DNA from: an uncultured Clostridia bacterium
Lineage (GTDB): Bacteria > Bacillota > Clostridia > Oscillospirales > Acutalibacteraceae
Assembly (NCBI GenBank): GCA_958436475.1
Contig: CAUBKG010000025.1
Location: 1-28,140 of the forward strand
Reading direction: 5' to 3'
DNA length: 28,140 nt
Shown: in pieces, positions 24,448 to 28,140 of the stretch
Position numbering within the stretch: the stretch's first letter is position 1
How the letters are laid out: every line of letters begins with the position of its first letter
Made by a program: the position numbers and the translations under genes
The notes under the pieces: model-generated
Seen by the model: only the letters and a program-made list of their open reading frames with translations
Database searches by the model: none
What the model was told of the DNA's origin: nothing

Positions 24448-24485
24448 TTATTATTACCTCCGTGAATTTCGATGATGGGGGAAAC

Positions 24486-24683
24486 TTATTTATAAGGGAT
24501 CATGCGCTTGATCTTGCTAGTGTTCGTCACGTCAGCAATAGCGGCCTTGCGAAGATTTCTCTTGCGCTTGGTGGACTTTTTGGTAAGGATGTGGGACATG
24601 TAAGCGTGCGAACGCTTTACCTTACCGCTTTTGGTGAGCTTAAAGCGCTTTTTGGCGCCGCTGTGCGTTTTTATTTTTGGCAT
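24486..24683 (-). CDS. rpmI: 50S ribosomal protein L35 (bL35)
   Basis: bL35 is a small, very basic 50S protein. The 65-residue product starts MPKIKTHSGAKKRFK, the family hallmark, and continues with SHILTKKSTKRKRNLRK. The ATG at 24683 follows AAGGAGG; the upstream extension to 24737 is an artefact of the open frame. It lies 25 bases after infC. Confidence 0.99.
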   Translation of the reverse strand: MPKIKTHSGAKKRFKLTKSGKVKRSHAYMSHILTKKSTKRKRNLRKAAIADVTNTSKIKRMIPYK

Positions 24684-24708
24684 GGTGGGTTCCTCCTTAG
24701 TTTTCTGT

Positions 24709-25233
24709 TTACTTGGCGGGCTTGTTAAGAGGGGCAAGGAACATGAGCATCTGACGGCCGTCCATTTTAGCGGGCTTTTCCACAGAGCCTACTTCGGCGC
24801 AGGCCTCGGCAAAGCGCTGCATGATGGGATAGCCGACCTCGGTATGCCCGAGCTCGCGGCCGCGAAAACGGATGGAAACCTTGACCTTATCCCCATGCTC
24901 CAAGAATTTGAGTGCGTTGCGGAGCTTGGTGTTGAAGTCGTGCGTGTCGATATTGGGAGAAAGGCGGATTTCTTTCAGTTCCACAATATGCTGGTTTTTG
25001 CGCGCTTCTTTTTCCTTCTTCAGCAGCTCGAAGCGGTATTTCCCGTAATCCATGATGCGGCATACGGGCGGTGTTGCCTGCGGAGCGATCTTCACGAGAT
25101 CGAGATTCTTTTCGTTGGCGATACGCTGCGCTTCGCGCGCGGAAATGATTCCGAGCTGAGAACCGTCGGAGTCGATCACACGCACTTCCTTGTCTCGGAT
25201 TTCTTCATTGATGGCGAGTTCCTTGCGGCTAAT
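24709..25233 (-). CDS. infC: Translation initiation factor IF-3, ATT start
   Basis: IF-3 binds the 30S subunit, keeps subunits apart and checks start-codon choice. The 174-residue product has both domains: the N-terminal INEEIRDKEVRVID block with the MDYGKYRFE linker region, and the C-terminal KEIRLSPNIDTHDFNTKL, VKVSIRFRGRELGH, GRQMLMFLAP blocks. No ATG, GTG or TTG fits the N-terminus. The ATT at 25231-25233 does, nine bases after GGAGG. Non-standard AUU starts are a known device by which IF-3 represses its own synthesis. The only upstream ATG (25296) would add 21 unlikely residues and lies in the leader terminator. Confidence 0.97.
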   Translation of the reverse strand: MSRKELAINEEIRDKEVRVIDSDGSQLGIISAREAQRIANEKNLDLVKIAPQATPPVCRIMDYGKYRFELLKKEKEARKNQHIVELKEIRLSPNIDTHDFNTKLRNALKFLEHGDKVKVSIRFRGRELGHTEVGYPIMQRFAEACAEVGSVEKPAKMDGRQMLMFLAPLNKPAK

Positions 25234-25416
25234 AGTTAAGCACCTCCAAAACCAAATAAACCATAATGTTTCTTGACCGGACGCATAAAAAAACACGGCC
25301 GGAGAACCAGCCGTGAAACCATACAGGATCGTCGCCCCCGAAGGGGGTTCCGGTCAGGTTATTGACCCGTAAGCATGAAAAGCGTGGGGTGAGAACGGCA
25401 GTTCTTCTTTCTTTAC
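25234..25416 (-). promoter_or_regulatory. infC leader with attenuator (L20-leader-like)
   Basis: The ~180-base 5' leader contains an intrinsic terminator: CACGGC and GCCGTG form the base of a stem at 25294-25315, followed by seven T at 25287-25293 on the minus strand. TGACCGGA (25349-25356) is exactly complementary to TCCGGTCA (25274-25281), spanning the terminator. Part of the same segment can instead pair with an upstream GGTCA, making a small hairpin. In Firmicutes, infC leaders are attenuated by L20 binding; this one has the right place and parts, but I cannot confirm the L20 site. Confidence 0.75.
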
Positions 25417-25422
25417 TGGTGA

Positions 25423-25451
25423 ATTATAACAGCAGGCGGGAGAAAAGTCAA
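25423..25451 (-). promoter_or_regulatory. Sigma-A promoter of infC-rpmI-rplT
   Basis: TTGACT (25446-25451) and a perfect TATAAT (25423-25428) on the minus strand are 17 bases apart. The expected start is near 25416. A second, weaker match (TTGACA 25490-25495, 17 bases, TAAAAA 25467-25472) lies just upstream. Confidence 0.88.
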
Positions 25452-25479
25452 GGCCGGGCGGGCCTTTTTTTATTTTTTC
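25450..25479 (+). terminator. Terminator-like hairpin at the infC promoter
   Basis: On the plus strand AAGGCC and GGCCTT form a six-bp stem with a five-base loop, followed by a T-rich tract to 25478. No plus-strand gene precedes it, and it overlaps the -35 box of the infC promoter. It may block antisense transcription leaving the infC region, or be incidental. Confidence 0.45.
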
Positions 25480-25480
25480 C

Positions 25481-25516
25481 TTGTAGGATTGTCAAACATC
25501 AATTGTAATCCTACAA
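25481..25516. promoter_or_regulatory. Inverted repeat between divergent promoters
   Basis: TTGTAGGATT (25481-25490) and AATCCTACAA (25507-25516) are perfect 10-bp inverted arms with a 16-base spacer. The right arm also completes TTGTA-N4-TACAA (25503-25516), itself a dyad. It lies between the infC promoter and the VanY-gene promoter, so a bound protein could affect either. No regulator gene is nearby. Confidence 0.6.
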
Positions 25517-25544
25517 CAGCAGAAAAGAACGGAGAGAACGCGCG

Positions 25545-25573
25545 TTGCAATCCCGGTTCTTGGGAAGTATAAT
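25545..25573 (+). promoter_or_regulatory. Sigma-A promoter of the VanY-type peptidase gene
   Basis: TTGCAA (25545-25550) and TATAAT (25568-25573) are separated by 17 bases. The expected start is near 25580, giving a leader of about 115 bases. Confidence 0.75.
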
Positions 25574-25696
25574 AGAACAGAAAAGCCACCGCTTTAGTAA
25601 AGCGCCCCGGCAATCCATAAACAGGCAGGAAAATATATGGTATGTCTGTTAAGCAGGCATGTGCCCGCCGGGAAACCCGGCAGAGAGGAATTCAAT

Positions 25697-26560
25697 ATGA
25701 ACCGGAATGTATCGAGATACAGCAGAAACAGCCGGAGGAACAAAAGGAAGAGGACCCTCACCCTCACCGTTACGCTGGTGATCCTTTTCCTGCTCATCGC
25801 CGGGGTTCTGATCGCCGTCCATTTCCTGAGCGGCAGGGCAGGCGGCGGGGCGGCGCAGGAGACGACCGCGGCCACCGAAGCGGAAACGACTCGGCCCACA
25901 GAGGAGGAGACGACGGTTCCCCCGGAAACGGAAGCGCCGAGCACAGCCCCCGCCGAGCAGCTGTCGGGCGAAACGGTCTCGTTCGATAAGGCGGAGCTGA
26001 ACGAATGGTATTTGAAGGTGGCGAGCCCCGCGTATCCGGTGGATCAGAGCTTCGTGCCGGAAACGGGTCTCATCAAAAGCGCGAACGGAACCACCTATAA
26101 GGTGGATAAGCGCATCCTCGAGCCGCTGAAGGAAATGATCGCGGCCGCGAAAAAGGACGGCGTGACCCTTTCCATCATCTCGGCCTACCGCTCCTTCGAT
26201 TACCAGACCGGCCTGTTTGATAAAAAGGTGAAGGAGCAGGAGACGAACGGCTACAAGGGGGAAGAGGCGAAAAGCGTGGCGGCTACGATCGTGGCGCGCC
26301 CGGGCACCTCCGAGCATCAGCTCGGCCTCGCGCTCGATTTCAATTACCTGAGTGAAAAATACGCGAATTCGAAGGAGCTCACCTGGCTGCGCGAGCACGG
26401 CCCCGATTATGGTTTTATCCTCCGCTATGAAAAGGGCAAGGAGGAGATTACCGGCGTAATCTATGAGCCGTGGCACTTCCGGTATGTCACCCCGAAGCAC
26501 GCAAAGGAGATCACCCGGCGCGGCATCACGCTGGATGAATACGTAAAGCTGTTCCATTAA
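25697..26560 (+). CDS. Membrane-anchored VanY-type D,D-carboxypeptidase
   Basis: VanY/PF02557 enzymes remove the terminal D-alanine from peptidoglycan stem peptides, or cut related D,D bonds, using zinc. The 287-residue protein has a basic cytoplasmic start, one membrane anchor (19-44) and a Thr/Glu/Pro-rich extracellular linker (45-92). The catalytic domain (about 100-287) shows SAYRSF (162-167) and the zinc ligands His207 and Asp214 in SEHQLGLALDF and His260 in EPWHFRYV. I chose the ATG at 25697 (AGAGGAA upstream); an in-frame ATG at 25637 also has a possible AGGA site and would add 20 residues. No vanA-type resistance genes are present, so ordinary wall remodelling is likelier than glycopeptide resistance. 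Confidence 0.93.
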   Translation: MNRNVSRYSRNSRRNKRKRTLTLTVTLVILFLLIAGVLIAVHFLSGRAGGGAAQETTAATEAETTRPTEEETTVPPETEAPSTAPAEQLSGETVSFDKAELNEWYLKVASPAYPVDQSFVPETGLIKSANGTTYKVDKRILEPLKEMIAAAKKDGVTLSIISAYRSFDYQTGLFDKKVKEQETNGYKGEEAKSVAATIVARPGTSEHQLGLALDFNYLSEKYANSKELTWLREHGPDYGFILRYEKGKEEITGVIYEPWHFRYVTPKHAKEITRRGITLDEYVKLFH

Positions 26561-26591
26561 AAAAGCGGCCCGGGCGCCCGGGCCGCTTTTT
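26560..26591 (+). terminator. Terminator of the VanY-type gene
   Basis: A perfect palindromic stem with 15-bp arms (26561-26590) begins right after the stop codon. Its arms read AAAAGCGGCCCGGGC and the complement, ending in TTTTT. It could work on either strand, but no minus-strand gene approaches it. Confidence 0.88.
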
Positions 26592-26632
26592 ACAAGGTGT
26601 ACCGCTGAAACGGGAAAGAGAGGGAATGAGAC

Positions 26633-27997
26633 GTGGAAATATATTTTGCCGCCGCGGCCTGCGCGCTGGGGCTCGTGTGCCTTGTTTTGCTGCTCCTGCT
26701 CTGGAGGGGCGCCCGGCAGAGCGCCGGTGCAAAGGAGCTGGAGGCGCTGAGGGCCAAGGTGGATGAGCTCGCCGGGCGCACGGCGCTCGAGGGCGAGCGG
26801 CTCGAAGATATGCGCCGCCAGACGAAGGAGGATTTTGCACTCATCCGCACCGAAACAGCCGACCAGCAGGCACGCACCCAGAAGCTGCTGAACGACGGCA
26901 TGCAAGCCCTGCAGCAGCAGAGCGCGGACCTGCGGGAGACCATGCTCCGGAGGCAGGGAGGCATGGAAAAGCAGGTTTCCGAAGGGCTGGCGCAGACGAA
27001 GCAGGCGGTTTCCGCCTTCCAGCAAAGCAACGCGGACCAGCAGCTGAAGCTGATGGCCTCGGTTACGGAATCTATGACCCGCATGCAGGAGAGCAACGAA
27101 AAGAAGCTCGAGCAGATGCGCGAAACGGTGGATGAAAAGCTCCAGAAAACGCTGGAGGAGCGCATCGGGCAGTCCTTCAAGCTCGTGAACGACCGGCTGG
27201 AACAGGTGTATAAGGGGCTTGGGGAAATGCAGAGCCTCGCCACCGGCGTGGGAGACCTCAAAAAGGTGCTGTCCAACGTGAAAACGCGCGGGATCCTCGG
27301 GGAAATCCAGCTCGGGGCCATTCTCGAGGAGATCCTTTCCCCGGAGCAGTACGATACGAATGTCACCACCAAAAAGGGAAGCTCCAATGTAGTGGAGTTC
27401 GCCGTGAAGCTGCCGGGGGACGGGGAAACCACCGTTTACCTGCCGATAGACAGCAAATTCCCCGGTGACTGCTACGCCCAGCTCATGGACGCTTACGAGA
27501 GCGGTGAAAAGCTCCGTGTGGATACAGCGCAGGCGCAGCTTGCCGCCAGCGTGAAAAAAGCGGCCAGGGATATCCGGGATAAATACATAGACCCGCCCGC
27601 CACCACCGATTTCGGCATCATGTTCCTTCCCTTCGAGGGGCTCTATGCCGAGGTGGTGCGTTCGGGGCTCGTGGAAATTCTCCAGCGCGATTATAAGATC
27701 AACGTGGCGGGGCCCACCACCATGGCGGCCCTGCTCAACAGCCTGCAGATGGGCTTTAAAACGCTCGCCATCCAGAAGCGGTCAGGCGAGGTATGGAACG
27801 TGCTGGGAGCGGTCAAAACCGAATTCGGAAAATTCGGCGGGGTGCTGTCTGCCGCGCAGCAGAGGCTCGAGCAGGCCAACAGCGAGCTCGATAAGCTCGT
27901 GGGCGTGCGCACGAGGCAGATCCAGCGGAAGCTGAGCCAGATTTCCACCCTGCCCGAAACGGAAAGCGCCGCCCTTCTGGACGATGGAACGGAATAA
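26633..27997 (+). CDS. rmuC: RmuC-family DNA recombination protein
   Basis: RmuC proteins carry a nuclease-like domain and limit recombination at inverted repeats; the biochemical role is poorly known. The 454-residue protein has an N-terminal membrane segment (about 2-24) and a long charged, Gln-rich coiled coil (about 30-185). The RmuC domain (about 190-430) contains RGILGEIQLGAILEEIL, the VEFAVKLPG strand, YLPIDSKFP, YIDPPATTDFGIMFLPFEGLYAEV and INVAGPTTMAALLNSLQMGF. The start is GTG at 26633 with AGGGA seven bases upstream; a nearby ATG at 26626 is out of frame. The gene follows a strong terminator by only 40 bases, and I see no clear promoter in that gap. Confidence 0.96.
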   Translation: MEIYFAAAACALGLVCLVLLLLLWRGARQSAGAKELEALRAKVDELAGRTALEGERLEDMRRQTKEDFALIRTETADQQARTQKLLNDGMQALQQQSADLRETMLRRQGGMEKQVSEGLAQTKQAVSAFQQSNADQQLKLMASVTESMTRMQESNEKKLEQMRETVDEKLQKTLEERIGQSFKLVNDRLEQVYKGLGEMQSLATGVGDLKKVLSNVKTRGILGEIQLGAILEEILSPEQYDTNVTTKKGSSNVVEFAVKLPGDGETTVYLPIDSKFPGDCYAQLMDAYESGEKLRVDTAQAQLAASVKKAARDIRDKYIDPPATTDFGIMFLPFEGLYAEVVRSGLVEILQRDYKINVAGPTTMAALLNSLQMGFKTLAIQKRSGEVWNVLGAVKTEFGKFGGVLSAAQQRLEQANSELDKLVGVRTRQIQRKLSQISTLPETESAALLDDGTE

Positions 27998-28006
27998 CCC
28001 CTCATT

Positions 28007-28032
28007 GCCTGGGAAATAAAAATTTTCCAGGC
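28007..28032 (+). other. Hairpin just after rmuC
   Basis: GCCTGGGAAA (28007-28016) pairs with TTTTCCAGGC (28023-28032), ten pairs with one G-U. It begins ten bases past the stop. No T-tract follows, so it is probably not a complete terminator. Confidence 0.5.
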
Positions 28033-28095
28033 GGGGCTGTTCAGCGGCTATTTTGGGCGCTGCGGCGTTGCCTCCGCCGCGCGCAGAGATTTTAG

Positions 28096-28133
28096 GTCCG
28101 TTGCCCGTGCAGCGGGCAACATGGACAATTTTT
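28096..28133 (+). terminator. Candidate terminator downstream of rmuC
   Basis: GTTGCCCG and CGGGCAAC (28100-28120) form an eight-bp stem with a five-base loop. It is extended by GTCC and GGAC after a two-base bulge, then followed by AATTTTTAT. It is about 100 bases past rmuC and near the window edge. Confidence 0.6.
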
Positions 28134-28140
28134 ATAGATT

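Noticed and set aside
25642..25989. Alternative plus-strand frame at the start of the VanY-type gene
   Set aside because: It is rich in charged low-complexity sequence, overlaps the membrane anchor in another frame and shows no domain.
25697..26560. Glycopeptide-resistance gene vanY
   Set aside because: Only the general VanY peptidase fold is seen. There are no vanH, vanA, vanX or vanRS genes, so housekeeping wall remodelling is the safer reading.
25649..27025. A 458-codon minus-strand open frame across the VanY-type and rmuC genes
   Set aside because: It is a shadow of two genes with clear catalytic motifs, and it runs through a strong terminator.
1..28140. CRISPR array, tRNA or rRNA genes, transposases, phage or toxin-antitoxin genes
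   Set aside because: No regularly spaced repeats, cloverleaf-like sequences, integrase or transposase motifs, or paired small toxin-antitoxin frames were seen on either strand.

Overview
The window looks like a chromosomal housekeeping segment from a GC-rich member of the class Clostridia (Bacillota), possibly Oscillospirales. I infer this from gene order and regulation, not from a database search. The indicators are a T-box leader before thrS, an infC-rpmI-rplT operon with an attenuator leader and an ATT start, a rnc/radical-SAM/smc/ftsY order, a nadD-yqeK-LCP-rsfS-leuS run, a DUF4358-type lipoprotein, and frequent TTG starts behind strong Shine-Dalgarno (SD) sequences.

Layout. Positions 1-1640 form an accessory-looking end. 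A plus-strand, AT-rich DUF3267-type membrane protein lies behind a perfect 44-bp palindrome. It converges across a bidirectional terminator on two minus-strand genes: a DUF4358-like lipoprotein and a small membrane protein. Positions 1640-2076 are non-coding, with a promoter, a cluster of DnaA-box-like 9-mers, a 12-bp direct repeat and the thrS terminator. thrS follows with its own T-box leader and promoter (to about 4342).

From 4570 to 24012 every gene is on the minus strand. In transcription order: SPOUT RNA methyltransferase, dprA, topA, trmFO, plsX, rnc, radical SAM protein, smc, ftsY, rdgB, yhbY, nadD, yqeK, LCP protein, rsfS, leuS, then a terminator. Many junctions overlap or are nearly abutting, suggesting long co-transcription. 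The genes cover RNA modification, DNA topology and segregation, DNA uptake, protein targeting, nucleotide-pool cleaning, NAD synthesis, wall-polymer attachment and ribosome silencing. Two related ~95-bp elements lie directly before nadD and rdgB.

Upstream is the infC-rpmI-rplT operon (24091-25416) with a consensus promoter and a leader terminator. A short divergent regulatory region separates it from two plus-strand genes, a membrane-anchored VanY-type peptidase and rmuC.

I found no convincing new multi-gene system, no CRISPR array, no prophage, no transposase and no tRNA or rRNA gene. The best leads are the paired repeat with a covarying hairpin, the DnaA-box-like cluster, the 44-bp palindrome, and the inverted repeat between infC and the VanY gene.
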